A stretch of DNA of 64,000 nucleotides from Zonotrichia leucophrys gambelii (GCF_028769735.1 NC_088173.1:8081038-8145037), one strand, 5' to 3'; shown: positions 1 to 11,950, counted from the first letter of the stretch. Program-made: numbers and translations. The notes: generated from the letters alone by a model not told the origin.

Positions 1-3000
1 CAAATAAAGAGATAAAGGGTAGTACTTTGCATTTAAATGCCCCTTCATAAATTTAAAGTGCAGTATTTCAGGTTGACACTTTGGAGACTTTAGCTCCACT
101 CCTCCCTTTGCCAGTTAATATGTGAGGGCAGAGGAGTCCTGAGGTCAGACAAAGCCCCCTGGTAGCTAAGCTGTCCTGAAGCCACTGCTCTGCAACCTCC
201 TCCGAGCACAGGGAAATGTCCCTGATGCAAAGAGCACTCAGTTGTTGTGAGGTCTCGTCAGGAGCAACACTGAAATGAGGATAAGTCAGCAGCTGTCTTG
301 ATTATTTAGGTTATATTGCAGAGATTTCATGTTTTGTAACAACAAAACCAAGCCCAGTCCTACTTCCTAAATGGTGGTTTGTCTGCTGCTGAGAGCCCTG
401 GAGAATCCCAGTCACTTTCTGGCACGTGTAAGGCTGCCATCAGTCCAAGCCACCTGCCCTGTCTGGACAGGGGGCAAATGCTGTGCCGCACTTGCATCCT
501 TGTGGCCATCCCATAATAGTGACTCCATGGAAACCAGAAACTAAGGAAAACCCACATTAAACCAACAGATCCAGATGGAAATCTCTCTGTCTTTAGCCAG
601 TTTGTTTGGTCTCTGGGCCTCATGCTCTCAGCAAAACATGCTGCCCTAGGATGCACCCAGGAGAGAGACCTTTCTCAGAGGAGCTAGCTAAAGCCCAGGT
701 TTCCTTTCACATCTTCAGCTGAGTCCAACAAGAATTAGTAGTGACAGGCTTTGTTTTGGACAGTGTCAACAAGAAACTTCCTCTTGAGGCTGTAGTTCAA
801 TCTGGATGGAATGACAAATACTTCCTAGGCAGCTGGATAAAACTCCCCCAAGCAATGGTGTGTCAGGGCATGGGGTACCCACGCACAGCCTGTCTGAGCC
901 TCTCACATCCCCAGCTTCTAGCTAGAAGTCAGACAATAAGCTGATCTCTGCTAGCATTATTCTTTCTCATTTGGTGGAGATTTCTGTGATTTATTCAGAA
1001 GAAAACATGACCAATGTATTCATATACTGAGAGTTTTTACATCTCTTTATTTGTTTCTGAGGAATCAGTGAGACTGAGTTAAAGGTAAGTGGTAGTTCAG
1101 TCACAGAAACACGTCTCCAGGCTATTCTGGGCAAACAAGATTATTTCCTTTCAGAGTTCCTGAATATCTTGGGCAGAAGGCAAAAGTGCTCTGTCGTAGT
1201 TTAAGAAACACATGGAAATATTTTCCTTATATCTGTAATTGATGCTTTTCTTCCTTCCTATTATTAATATGGCATTATACCTCAAAATGTGCAATGAATG
1301 TGCTGCAGCAGCAGTGTGCCCTGTGACTCGGCCTGCTGGGGAGGCCGTGCCAGGCTGAAGGAAGGAGAAAAGCTGGGGGCTGGCAGCACCAGGGCCCCAT
1401 TTCCTGCCTCGCCTGGGGACCCATTCCAACCATTCCACGCCACAGCGCTGCAGGTAGCACGGGGCAAATAACTCTGGGCTCTGAGCAAGAAAGCAAATAC
1501 AAAAATGACAATGAAAATTGCCCAACCGGTTAAATCTGGTTCCAGCCAGGAACTAAGTTCTACCTTGAAACACTTAAATCCCATTTGGAGGGCATAGATT
1601 TACATTCCAGATGAGGAATTAATGGCTTTCGCACAATATTCTCAGCAGAGATGCCCCAGCATACCAACCTCTGTGTTTTCAGTAGATGGAATTTGTAATT
1701 CCTCCAGGAGCTGCATTCTTCCAAGTGTTACTTCTATTTTTGGACTGACTACTTGCTTTATTTAGGAGGGAAAAAAAGAGAAACCAAAAACCTGTGCTCT
1801 TGTCAAATTGTAGATGCTATATGAGTCATCTATATAATAACACTAAACCATATTTCTCTGTTGTGGTGCAGTTCATCATCATCACAAAGAGGTTTATAGA
1901 AAACAAACATAGATGACAGTCTGCTCTTAAGCTTCCTGTGTTTAATCCTTGTGCATATTTAGCCAGCTGAACAGTGTACTGTTGAAAAATGGATTGTTAT
2001 TAAAATGTTGGGTGTTGCAGTAGCTGCAGAGTCCCATGTTTTTTTACTAATAAAAATGAATGCCATTTCTCTGACAATTTTTGGCTGCTTATCTGCAGTC
2101 ATCTGCCTGCATAGTAATTGTGTGAATGTTAATGACGATCTTGAAACTTTGATGAATAAAATGTTTTTAAGACTGTTAAGACTGCCTTGTAGGCAGCAAA
2201 GCCTGTTCATTTAAATTTCATTTAAAACACACATCCTTCACTAAGTATCACCAGTGGTTTTGAGCCTCGAGCATAATAGAATATAGAAATTTATGAAACA
2301 GAAACACAGTCAAGCAGAATATAACCCATTTCCTGTCGTCTGCATGCCTATATAGCTTTTAGTAATGTTTCCCAAGTGGGAATCATTTACTTTCCAGTTT
2401 TCCCTGTTACCTTTTTATTGTTTATCTAGTTTGGATATTGACAAAATGTTTTGAATCACCTTGTTCCTTACAGAAATCTCGATGGTTTCAGGCTTTTTAG
2501 AAAACCGTTACAAATTGTTAACAGCAATTGCATTTGTAAAATGGTATGCAGATCCATTTCCTACTGAAAGGCAAGATGAATAGAGTACCTAGTTCTTTTA
2601 GGCATTTAAGGTCTGCAAAACCCACTAATAAGGAAAACCTTCTGAGGAGCTGCTCCTTGCTCTAAGGAGCTCTGCTCTCCTCCATGATCCCTCTCATGTG
2701 AGCTGGCAGCAGGTTATCATCTCCTCTCACAGGCACCATTTGCTAGGCTAAGGGAATCTGTCCTTCCTCCTCTCTTCTTGTAAAACTGTCATTTCCCCCC
2801 ACCCCACATTGCCCTCACAGCCCCTTGCTGCAGCACTGGTACCTGGAAGAGCTCAGCCTGGTACTGCAGGAGCTCCCACCCATCCCATCACCCTTTCCTG
2901 CCAGGACTTGGCCTGACATGATCTACTGCCTTGCTTGCAGTCTACATATTCAGGTCATCTCTTTCACCTTGCTTTTAGCGAAGGCCTTGGCCCCAGGCTG

Positions 3001-6000
3001 TGAAATTAATAGAAGAAGGCTCAGAGATGTTGTCTGAGCCTGATGTAGGCTGAGATGTGGTTCTCTCAGTCTTCCTGCCCAAGTTGTTCAGCGTCTTGAG
3101 GGGTTTGATGCTCATTCAGGTAGAGAGAGAAGGACTCCTTCTGTGCTTCAATTGCTCATCTCAAACTTCAGGGCTACAGTCTCCTCTTTAATGCAGTGTG
3201 TTTATGGGACTTTGCCACAGAGTATTTGGGTGTATAAATTATTGAGGTATTTCAAGGTGAGGCAGTTGGAGTGGCAGGTACATGCTGGGCTTAGGCAGCC
3301 TAGTTCACTTGGAGTTTGAACTATTCTCATGCATCTTTGCTATACACCATGATAAGCCTATGAAAGAGTTAGCAATTCCTGTACAAAGGGAATGCTTCCT
3401 ATGTTGCAGCATGGGCTGATTAATTGAGGATTTAAAACAAATGAAGAACAACAACCAGATCTTCAAGTGTATTTAAGTTCTCTCTTCCTATGGGCAAATA
3501 GAACACGGACTGCCAGTATGACAGGAGACAGTATAATGGTAGGATATTATGCAATTAAGGCTCTAATAAAATGCATATGCCTGTGGGAGGATGAGTTAAG
3601 GTTGCCCAGGCAATCTTATTTCTGGCATTATCTATATTTTCTGCAATTGACTTTGCAGCCTACACATTCACACATCATAGTTTTCTGTTGTACTATTTAA
3701 TTTACATCTTTCTTGCTAAAAAAGTTATATTAGAAATTTAAAGTTTTCAGTACCTTATAACTTCACAAGGCCAGCTCAAGCCATGTTCAGTGAGGGTGTG
3801 TGCCATCCTGGCTGAAACCCTGAGCAGGGCAGGACACAAGAACCCAGGGCCACTCAACAACTGGCCAGGTGCTGTGTGCCCAGAGGTGCCAGCTGAAATC
3901 TGGGGAGGTGATAATCAAAACACTGCCTTCCCTCTCCGCAGTTTCAGGGATGCAACTTCTGGGTCACAATTTCACAAACCTGAAGGATCTGCATAGGTTA
4001 GACTTTAAGAATGAATATGAAACCAGCTCTTCATTTACTTACCAACTGAGAGAAACAGTACCAGCCCCAGAACTCCTCTGCAGTGTCAACATCATCCTAC
4101 AGCTGGCCTGGCACAGCAGGACTTGTCACTGACCTTCCCTAAGGCAGCCCAGGCATTGGCCTCTTGATGAACTGACTGTTGCCAATCAGGTGAGATTGAG
4201 AGTGGTTGGTAATGTGGCTTTAATCCCATAGCTTTTAGAAGGCTTAATACAGATTCTGAGGCATTCCTAAAATGACAAACAAAAAATTTGCTATGTTCTC
4301 TCATGTACCTTTTTGAATGAAGTATTAGAGATTGTATTAATTCAAGACATTTTGCCATTGAGGCTTTCCCCCCGACTTTTCAGATCAAACCAGCACTCTG
4401 TGTGCAGAACAACTGCTTGTACTATGGGGGCACAAACCAGCTCAAAAAAATACTGACAGCAGATGGGCAGCCCGGAATGAAAAACAAAACCTTTGAGCTT
4501 TTCACTTCTTGGATTAGAGTTGGGCACCATTACATAAAGAGGAAATGGGAAAAAAAATGCAAGCTTAAAAGAAGATAAAATCTGATTAAAATGCAGACTA
4601 ATATAATTGCAGAACATTACTCAGGCTTTCTTGTGGAGAGAGAAAAATGTCTGCTATTGTGCTGCTATAGAAACTACCTCGGGCCTGTGAGTAGGTGAGA
4701 GTGCATGGAGCATGTCGTTCCCTCTCTCCCGCCTTTCTCTCCCCTGGAATGAAGATCATATCTTGCTCTGTAAGCTTGGATTTGCTGGCCAGGAGATCTC
4801 TCCCAGTACAGAGAGAAGTTGTTTTCCTGCCCATGTAGTTTCTTTTAATATCTCTGCTCCCTCCCTCTTTTGTTTTGCTCTTGGAAGGTGGCGCAGGGCT
4901 GTGTCGGAGGAGGGATAAGTTCCAGTCTTCCCAGGCTTTTCACAGGGGATGGCTCACTTGGCTTGAAAAGCTGGGAGCATGGAATACGTGTTGTGCCATG
5001 GAAAGGGAGCTTTCTTGTATTTACTCTTATAAAGCCACAGAAAGATCTCACAGTGCTTTGGAAAGTAAATGCTCATCTGGAATGAGCAGCCTTTGACCAC
5101 GTTTCTGCCTATCGTGTCCACAGCACTCGTTCCTCTGAGGAACTGAGCTGGAATTACCAAAGCACTAGGGAACAAAGCAAGGTTTACTCCCTGGCTGTCC
5201 ATGGAAGTGTCTTTATAGGAAGTGTAAAACCACATACAGACATACCCTCTGTCCAGTAGCATAAAATAAGGCCAAGGAATGTGTCCCTCAACTGTGGAAT
5301 TGTTTTCCTACTAGCTCTGCCCCCATCGGGGGGGCATACATCTGGGCTAAGTAATCTCTGACAGCAGTAATTTCTGCCTGAAAGGATGATGTAAGAAATT
5401 TGTTATTGAAAAGACTGATGGATGAGAAAGCCTGTCCACACCACATTAGAACTCTTTCTGGTCCATAATACTTAAGAAATTTGTGTGAATTTTGAGAAGA
5501 TTATTTACTGCTGCTAAAGAATTCCAAGGTAGCATAAAGTACTGAAAAATACATCTCCTCTTTTATAAATGCATCGTTCTTTTTATTACAGATGTAATTT
5601 TAGTTTTTGTTCCAATACCTTCTTACAGAAATTGACTCAGTGACTCAAACATGCATTTTACAAGAACATATTTTGTATCTCAGTTTTTCCAGAAGTTCTA
5701 CCTTTTCAATCTGACTGATTGTTTTGCTCTTGGTATTTTGCGACAGAGGAAGAAGATTCCATTCTCCGGTTATTTTAGCACTTTCATCCAGTCCCTAATT
5801 AATCATCTCCTCTACAAAACCAGTTTACTGAGGCGTTGTCTCGTTTTCATCATCCTTTCCCGTTTCCCCTTTTTGTGTTTTATACCACACCCCTTCATGT
5901 GTTGGAGACACCACGGCTGTATGCATTGCTATATGTTAGCACATTTATTTATGGAATGATGTCAGAACTCTCTCTGTAGGCCTTTAGAAGAGATCATGGA

Positions 6001-7740
6001 ATCTCATGGCCCCTGAAGTCAATCACACCACATATTTCCTCCTATAAAATCCTCCAGCTCAATTTTACAGAAGTTAGGCTTGATTTTGCTCCTTCCACTC
6101 TTGTTAGAGATCTGTTCTCATGTTTCGCTACTCTGACTCCGTTTATACCCACTTACTCTTATGCTGACATTGGCCCTCAGTTTTAACTTTCCTGGCTCGT
6201 CCATTTTCTAAGCCCCACTTTTGTATATTTTATTTTGTCTCATCTGTTCTTACCTGAGCCATGAGCTTTACTTTCTCTCTGATTCTCCTTCCAAGAGAGG
6301 CAGGCAGGGGGGAGTAAGCAAGCAGCTACGTGGTACTTAGTTGCTGACTGGGGTTAAACCATGACAAACACAGATTTACTCTTGACTGGATGACAGAATC
6401 ACACACTGTACTGCAGATCTTTCCTGAAATTACTTACCTGACATTGTTGGGTTTACACTTCACTTTTTAAGCAGGTCCTACTCATCTCAAGATTGACTAG
6501 TCTCTCTTATCCAAATGCTGATCTTATGGCCAATGGAAGAAAATGTTTAAATTAATCTCTGCATATCATTAACGTTATTAGATTTAATTATATTTTCATT
6601 AAACCTGTTCCAAGAGACATACAGTTTGTCCAATATACTAACTACTCCCAGCTCTGTCAACAGCAGATTTCATTAGCTTGCTTGTGTTCTTGATGACACC
6701 ATTGTAATGAAAACATGAAGGATGACAGGAGCATTGATGAATCACACAGAGCCCTTTCCTTCAGTCTGACACCTCCCATACAAAACAACCCTCTGTCATT
6801 GTCTCCTGATCCATATGCTCTTCTGCTTCAACAGCTGTTTCCTGCCTGGGCACCACCAGATATTATTGATACCATTTCATTTCTTGAAGAAAAAGGGAAA
6901 CACAAAAAGATATCTTGCTGAAGCAACATCTCATGTAATTGCATACCTTATTTTTATTTCATTTATTCTCATATCTTGAATTATTCTTTCCTTCAAAATT
7001 TGTCTAGATTATTGTAAATTATTTCCCTCCCTTTCTTCAATGCAAGTATTCCAGAATGACTTGAGTGCTAGAGTGAAGGTTTGTGCTTCTTTCACCCTCA
7101 TCTCCACATGCTTGGCCTGTTTGCACACTGGATGAGATTGTTTGTTTTCCCCCACTGTAGTAATTATCCATGTCTTTCTTCCCATTAGTCATCTTCCTTC
7201 TGCATCCATCTTTATTAAAACTAGAAGCAAAATACTTCTTGGTTTTCTAAGTATTGCCAGACTTCCTTCAATCTCTATGCCCTTCTCACCACATGACTGC
7301 ACTGCCCTGTTTCTTTTTTCCTGGTTGAGGTAACTACTTCTAGCTGACATTATTTAACTTCTGCATTTCCTCATCTTGAAGACAACACTTTCTTAGGAGA
7401 GTGATTATCTTCACTTTCACCTTTAGGTTTTCTATTTCCAATGGCCCTAATTACAAAGATGCCAGATAATCTTCTAGGAGATCCTTTCCCTTTGCTCAAG
7501 GTACAATGTCCAGTTCATTTCTGCTGCACTGGCATAAAAAAATCCAGTCTTTTCTCTGCATTCAAACCCTTGAGTCCTTCAGCCTTGTTGATTACTTTCT
7601 AATTGTGTCTCTTGCCCTTTCCCCCTTTGACTTAGAATACCTTTTTTACCCATCCATTTATTTCAAAATGCACCTCTGAAACAATTTCCTCCCGCTATGA
7701 CCATAGTAGCCTTACAATACACCCACTAACCACAAAGCTA
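1..7740. other. Intergenic DNA upstream of RASL11B; no gene recognised
   Basis: Open frames here are short (130 codons or fewer), occur on both strands, and show no domain or family resemblance I recognise. Composition is AT-rich with scattered stops, as expected of non-coding DNA. From about 5650 to 7740 the + strand is strongly biased to C and T, with many TCTT/CTTCC runs; this could be an eroded repeat, but I cannot name a family. No CpG island, tRNA or satellite is visible before 7860. Distal enhancers of RASL11B could lie here, but none can be pointed to from sequence alone. Confidence 0.6.
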
Positions 7741-7860
7741 ACCCACCATCACCTCTGCTGTTGGCCTGGTGGCTGGCAAGGACAGCAGCCTCTCTCTTGT
7801 ACCCAGCACTGCTCAGCCCCAGGTGCGGTTCACAGTCTGCTCGCACCTCTCAGGGCAACA

Positions 7861-7915
7861 CAGGGCAGGGCAGGGCAGGGCAGGGCAAGGCAGGGCAGGG
7901 CAGGGCAAGGCAAGG
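7861..7915 (+). repeat. CAGGG pentamer microsatellite (11 units)
   Basis: Eleven consecutive 5-bp units read directly: five CAGGG, one CAAGG, three CAGGG, then two CAAGG. The interruptions are single G-to-A changes. Five GGG runs separated by CA fit the canonical G-quadruplex pattern on the + strand. The array sits at the left edge of the CpG island, about 515-570 bp before the RASL11B start codon. Confidence 0.95.
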
Positions 7916-8249
7916 CATCGGGAGGTGTGGGGCGGCAGGGTTAGGTGTGTGACCCATACTGACACCCGCAGGGCCGATGCAGCCGCCAGCCGGGGCACCA
8001 GCCGGGTGGCTGAGCCTTTATGGACGCCGTGCGCGTTTCGGTCAGCCTGGCGGGATTTTGGGAGCAGAGATCTTCGGAAACGCTCGATCCGTCGCCGTCA
8101 GGATGCTGCGGGCGTTTGACTCCCGAAGAGCGGGGAGGTCACACACAGACACAACCTCCCCACTTCCCACATCCTTCCCCACCCGAGGCGCGGGGTCCGC
8201 CGCGCCCCCCGCAGCCGCTCACGCTGCCCGGCACAGGCCGAGCGCAGTC

Positions 8250-8319
8250 GGGGCGTGTTTCGGGGCGTATTTCGGGGCGTGTTTCGGGGGTGTTTCGGGG
8301 CGTGTTTCAGGGGTGTTTC
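8250..8319 (+). repeat. 12-bp minisatellite in the RASL11B promoter region
   Basis: Six head-to-tail units with consensus GGGGCGTGTTTC. Units 1, 3 and 5 are exact, unit 2 has one change, and units 4 and 6 have lost one base (11 bp). Each unit contributes a G-run and one or two CpGs. The array lies 112-181 bp before the RASL11B start codon, so it is probably promoter or 5' UTR. Copy number is likely to vary between individuals or species, as is usual for such arrays. Confidence 0.93.
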
Positions 8320-8366
8320 GGGGCGGTGCTCGGGCGCTCTGAGTGGCCGCCAGGGCCCGGGGCGGG
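8320..8366 (+). promoter_or_regulatory. Two GC boxes (Sp/KLF-type) before RASL11B
   Basis: GGGGCGG at 8320-8326 and GGGGCGGG at 8359-8366 match the GC-box core bound by Sp1/KLF factors. They are 65-111 bp upstream of the start codon, inside the CpG island. Motif matches of this kind are common in GC-rich DNA, so function is inferred from position only. Confidence 0.45.
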
Positions 8367-8430
8367 ACGCGGGGGCGAGAAAAGGGCCGGGGTCTCGGCG
8401 ACGGCAGCTCGGGCGCGGGTGGCGGCCGGG

Positions 8431-8554
8431 ATGCGCCTGACGCAGAGCATGTGCACCATCGCCGAGTGCGCGCCCGGCGGCGACGGCCCCGCCACCGCCC
8501 GGCCCCGCCTCGTCAAGATCGCGGTGGTGGGGGGCAGCGGCGTGGGCAAGACAG
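8431..8554 (+). CDS. RASL11B: RASL11B coding exon 1
   Basis: Encodes residues 1-41 plus one base, ending exactly at the P-loop Lys-Thr. The donor is ACAG|GTGAGG. The following intron is only 84 bp (8555-8638), unusually short for this genome and wholly within the CpG island. Confidence 0.95.
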
Positions 8555-11169
8555 GTGAGGGGCAGCGCCGGGCCGGGCGGGCGGGGGGCTGGCGGCGGCG
8601 GAGCGCGGCTAATGGTGCCTGTCTGTGCCTGCCCGCAGCGCTCGTGGTGCGGTTCCTCACCCGGCGGTTCATCGGCGACTACGAGCGGAACGCAGGTAGG
8701 CGGGCGGCGGCGAGGCTTTGTCCCTTCCCGCCGGGACGGGGTCGGGCGGGGGCACCGCGGGGCGGCGGAGCGCGGCCCCGGCCGCTGTGCTGCCGGTGGG
8801 GGCCTCCCCTGAGGCTGCCTGGGCTGGGGGGGCGAGCCCTGAGGGAGAGCGGGGCCCCAGCGCTGAGCCGGGCACAGGTGGGGCGGGCAGAGCTCGCTCC
8901 TTCGCCCGGGGCTGGCAGCGACCCTGATCCCCGGGGTTCCGCGGCTGCTGGAGCCCTGATAGCCCCTTCCCTGCCCGCTCTGCTCGCAGCCCTCGGAAAG
9001 GGGCACGCCAGGCACAGCCACATGCGGTTTGTGGTGGCAGCAGATCTAGGGATGGGTTGTACTGCAGGTCTCGGGCAGAATTTGCTTGATGTGGTGGAAG
9101 TACCTCTTTTTTGAAGGAGTCTTTTAGCTAAAAGCAGAAAACATTCTGTAAACCTTCTGCTGTATTGTTCTCTGCAAACTGAGTGCCAGCAGCTGCATGG
9201 GCTAGGCAGAGCCGGTCATAAAGGGGAAAATGGAGAGGTGATGTGACATACCTCATTCAGTGAGTACAGTGCAGAGTCTGAACTAATGCCCGTGTAAAAT
9301 AGACAGCTTTCTGTTGAGGAAATTACTTGAAAAAGCCAAACAACAACCAACCCAGAAAATCTTACAGGCCACCTAACAGGGAGCCAAAAATGTATTTGTC
9401 TTGGTTTAGGGCAAATTTGGAAGAAAACTTTAAAAGGGGAGCTTCATTAAATGATGGAAATACTAAATGACAAGAAAACTGCTTTTCTGTGGAATGAAAT
9501 AGAGTTGTTTTGCACTCTTACCTTTATCATTCAAGATAAGACAGTCTTTAAGAGTGTTAAAAGTTCCAGGTTGCCTACCATTTGATGCCCAGCTTCAATA
9601 CAAGCAAATTCATCATTAAATCCCAGGTTTCTAGCAATAAATATTGTTAACACCCAAAAAGCTTATAGCACTAGTTTCTTGCTTCATGAGGGGTGATATG
9701 ACTTTCCCTACACAACCAATGGGTAGCAGAAGTAACATTTGTCTATAGAGTGGTGACTGTACCTGTGAACCTGTTGGTGTTCTTGTCAGGTAATCTCTAC
9801 AGCAGGCACATCCAGGTAGATGGAGAGATGTTGGCTATCCAAGTGCAAGATACTCCAGGAGTTCAGGTGAGCTAGATGCAACCATGCTACCAGAGTAGCT
9901 CTAAATGTTTGTGCGCTTGCATCCCTCTGTGCAGCATCTTGTTGTGGTCTTTCTTTAAAACGTTTTGCTGCGTGTTTCAGAGTTTGGTGTTCCTTGTGGG
10001 AGAGGTCGTAACTTGTGTTTGAACCAGTCAAGCCAGCTGTTGAGAGACTGTTTCAATGAATCATTTGTGCATTGGAAGCCCGTTACTTCTGAGTGGCTGA
10101 ATTACTGAAGTGCCTTGTTCCTGTATATTGGGAACATTAGGCACAAATCCAGAAACAATTCAAAGTGGTATATGTGAAAGATGGTATATGAGAAAATAAA
10201 TGTCATGACCACTGCCCAACAAGCTTCATAAATGTGTATGGCAGAGTGAAGTCTGCTACATTGTGGCTGTGCTCATTAGTGTGTCACAGGCTGAAGTTTT
10301 AAATGTATAGACCTGAGTAATGCTGGACTGTTGCCTTTTTGAACTGGGCAACACTCCAGGTCTAAATGCTTCCAGCTCATATCTTTGCTTCCCCAGACTT
10401 ACTGTCTAGCCAGTTAATTTCCCATTCTGTGGAACTACAAAGTCTTTCTCTGCATGCAGAACTACTCAGGTCAATTTTCCATTTGAGTATAGCAAACTCC
10501 AGTGTTAAATTCCAGCTTTTTGCAGCTGAATCAACATCTGCATTTACTCGCTATGCTCAGATTAAGTTCATACTTACCATGTGAAATCCAAATATATGTC
10601 TGAAGCTGTAAAATGCTATTTGGCTTTACAGAGTCCTGAAGACAGGTTTCTTTAATCTTTTGTGACTTCAGCTATCTAATTTGAGACTATTCATTTTTCA
10701 GATCCATGAACACAGTCTGGATTGTAATGAGCAGCTGAACAGATGCATTCGCTGGGCAGATGCCCTGGTGATTGTCTTCTCCATCACTGACTATAAGAGC
10801 TTTGAACTACTCAGTCACCTTTACCATCATGTTCGACAGCTGCACCCAGGGAACCTGCTCCCTGTCGTCATTGTGGCAAACAAAGCTGATCTCTTGCATA
10901 TCAAAGAGGTGGAGCCTCAGCAGGGACTTCAGCTGGCCAATATGCTGGGCTGTACTTTCTATGAAGTATCTGTCAGTGAAAACTATAATAACGTCTTCAA
11001 TGCCTTCCATCTCCTCTGTAAAGAAGTCAATAAACAGCAAATAACCAGCACCCCTGAGAGGAGGAGAACCTCTCTTATTCCACGGCCAAAATCACCCAAC
11101 ATGCAGGATCTGAAGAGAAGGTTTAAGCAAGCTTTGTCTGCCAAAGTGAGGACTGTCACTTCTGTTTGA
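8431..11169 (+). CDS. RASL11B: RAS-like family 11 member B, small atypical GTPase (four coding exons)
   Basis: Joining 8431-8554, 8639-8695, 9790-9866 and 10702-11169 gives one 241-codon frame plus stop. The product closely resembles vertebrate RASL11B, which is 248 residues in human as I recall; the N-terminus is a few residues shorter here. Visible motifs: P-loop GGSGVGKT (residues 34-41), switch II DTPG (81-84), NKAD base-recognition motif (146-149), a G5-like EVSVS (174-178) and a long basic C-terminal tail (205-236). Val85 stands where Ras has catalytic Gln61, the switch I Thr35 context is absent, and the tail ends TVTSV with no CAAX box. These are family features and suggest weak GTP hydrolysis and no prenyl anchor. 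The start at 8431 is chosen because homology begins with MRL and the ATG has G at -3. The frame is open further upstream, to an ATG at 8020, but that part has no recognised homology. The gene faces SCFD2 tail to tail. Confidence 0.97.
8639..8695 (+). CDS. RASL11B: RASL11B coding exon 2
   Basis: A 57-bp exon with acceptor CCCGCAG and donor GCAG|GTAGG, encoding about residues 42-60 (the ALVVRFL helix and the DYERNAG segment that replaces Ras switch I). Both flanking introns are phase 1, so this exon could be skipped without shifting the frame. Confidence 0.95.
8696..9789 (+). other. RASL11B intron 2
   Basis: A GT-AG intron of 1094 bp whose first 300 bp belong to the CpG island. The rest is AT-rich, with no recognised repeat or exon. 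Confidence 0.85.
9790..9866 (+). CDS. RASL11B: RASL11B coding exon 3
   Basis: A 77-bp exon with acceptor TTGTCAG and donor CAG|GTGAGC. It encodes residues 61 (split codon) to 86, including beta strands 2-3 and the DTPG motif, and ends in phase 0. Confidence 0.95.
9867..10701 (+). other. RASL11B intron 3
   Basis: A GT-AG intron of 835 bp whose acceptor is TCATTTTTCAG. No repeat or further exon is recognised in it. Confidence 0.85.
10702..11169 (+). CDS. RASL11B: RASL11B coding exon 4 (terminal)
   Basis: Encodes residues 87-241 and the TGA stop at 11167-11169: the C-terminal two thirds of the GTPase fold, the NKAD motif and the basic tail. The tail segment from [11 protein letters not shown] onward is nearly identical to the human protein as I recall it, which implies strong constraint. 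Confidence 0.97.
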   Translation: MHEHSLDCNEQLNRCIRWADALVIVFSITDYKSFELLSHLYHHVRQLHPGNLLPVVIVANKADLLHIKEVEPQQGLQLANMLGCTFYEVSVSENYNNVFNAFHLLCKEVNKQQITSTPERRRTSLIPRPKSPNMQDLKRRFKQALSAKVRTVTSV

Positions 11170-11950
11170 CAGCACAGCCCTTGGTCTACCCAATGTTTAG
11201 CTTGAGATTGAAACCTGGGGTGTTTAACATTGGCACATGTAGAATCCAAGATATTGTGAAAGGAGGATGGTTTGAGTAGCCTTTTGCATGGTAGAAGTCT
11301 TTAAGCAGTTGCTTAAAAAAAGAACAGTATCAGCTTAGAAAAGGGGAAAAAATAAAACCACCTGAAAAAGTTATACTTTGCAACTTGCTGAACAGATATT
11401 TTCATTTGGAAAGGGACCTTTTCAGTAAATGAAACCATTTGCCTTTTCCCCAGTTGGACAGATTTGGCTTTCATTTGTGCAGAAACAACTTTTTTGCTGT
11501 AACTCAACTTGAGCAGGGAAGTGCCCTGAACTGCAGGTCCCTGCTCAGAAGTAACCACTTGAGTTTTCTTCTCACATGGATGAAGGACAGCATGATGCAA
11601 CTGTTTAATTTTATTGCACAGTAGAACTGGTTTTGTTCTGTGTATTTCAAAACAAATAAGCAAACATCAAATGGTTCTGTAAAAATAAGTGTAAAATAAG
11701 TGGACAGGACTGAACATCAAGACTGTAAACAATGGTCTTTTTTTTTTACTAGCCATGTTATTGCTGACAACTTGACCTTACTCTTTGTATGCAAAGCTAT
11801 TGTCTACAGGGTGTAAACATATCTAATTGCAAACAACTTTTACTGTCTTAAAAAAGTACTTTCCAGACTAAATGATCCAACATGGAGCTTCTGAGGAATG
11901 TGTGTGGAGTGATAGTCTAATACAGATGCCATTCTAAGACATCCTTTTTT

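Larger units (their letters stand above)
7960..9000 (+). promoter_or_regulatory. CpG island spanning the RASL11B promoter, first two exons and start of intron 2
   Basis: GC content and CpG density rise sharply at about 7960 and fall back after about 9000; it is the only such island in the window. It covers the presumed transcription start, the 5' UTR, exon 1, the 84-bp intron 1, exon 2 and the start of intron 2. This is the usual picture for a vertebrate CpG-island promoter without a strong TATA box. The transcription start site cannot be fixed from sequence. The edges are estimated by eye. Confidence 0.85.

Noticed and set aside
7813..7998. Open frame with repeated Leu-Pro-Cys-Pro-Ala
   Set aside because: It is simply the translated CAGGG microsatellite on the opposite strand.
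8343..8812. Several + strand open frames overlapping the RASL11B start
   Set aside because: They are in other frames of the same GC-rich sequence and run through introns. Only the frame starting at 8431 gives the GTPase motifs with proper splice sites.
8098..9021. A 307-codon open frame on the minus strand opposite RASL11B exons 1-2
   Set aside because: It is a shadow of the GC-rich CpG island. The encoded text is Pro/Arg/Ala-rich low complexity, it crosses RASL11B exons and introns, and it has no family resemblance.
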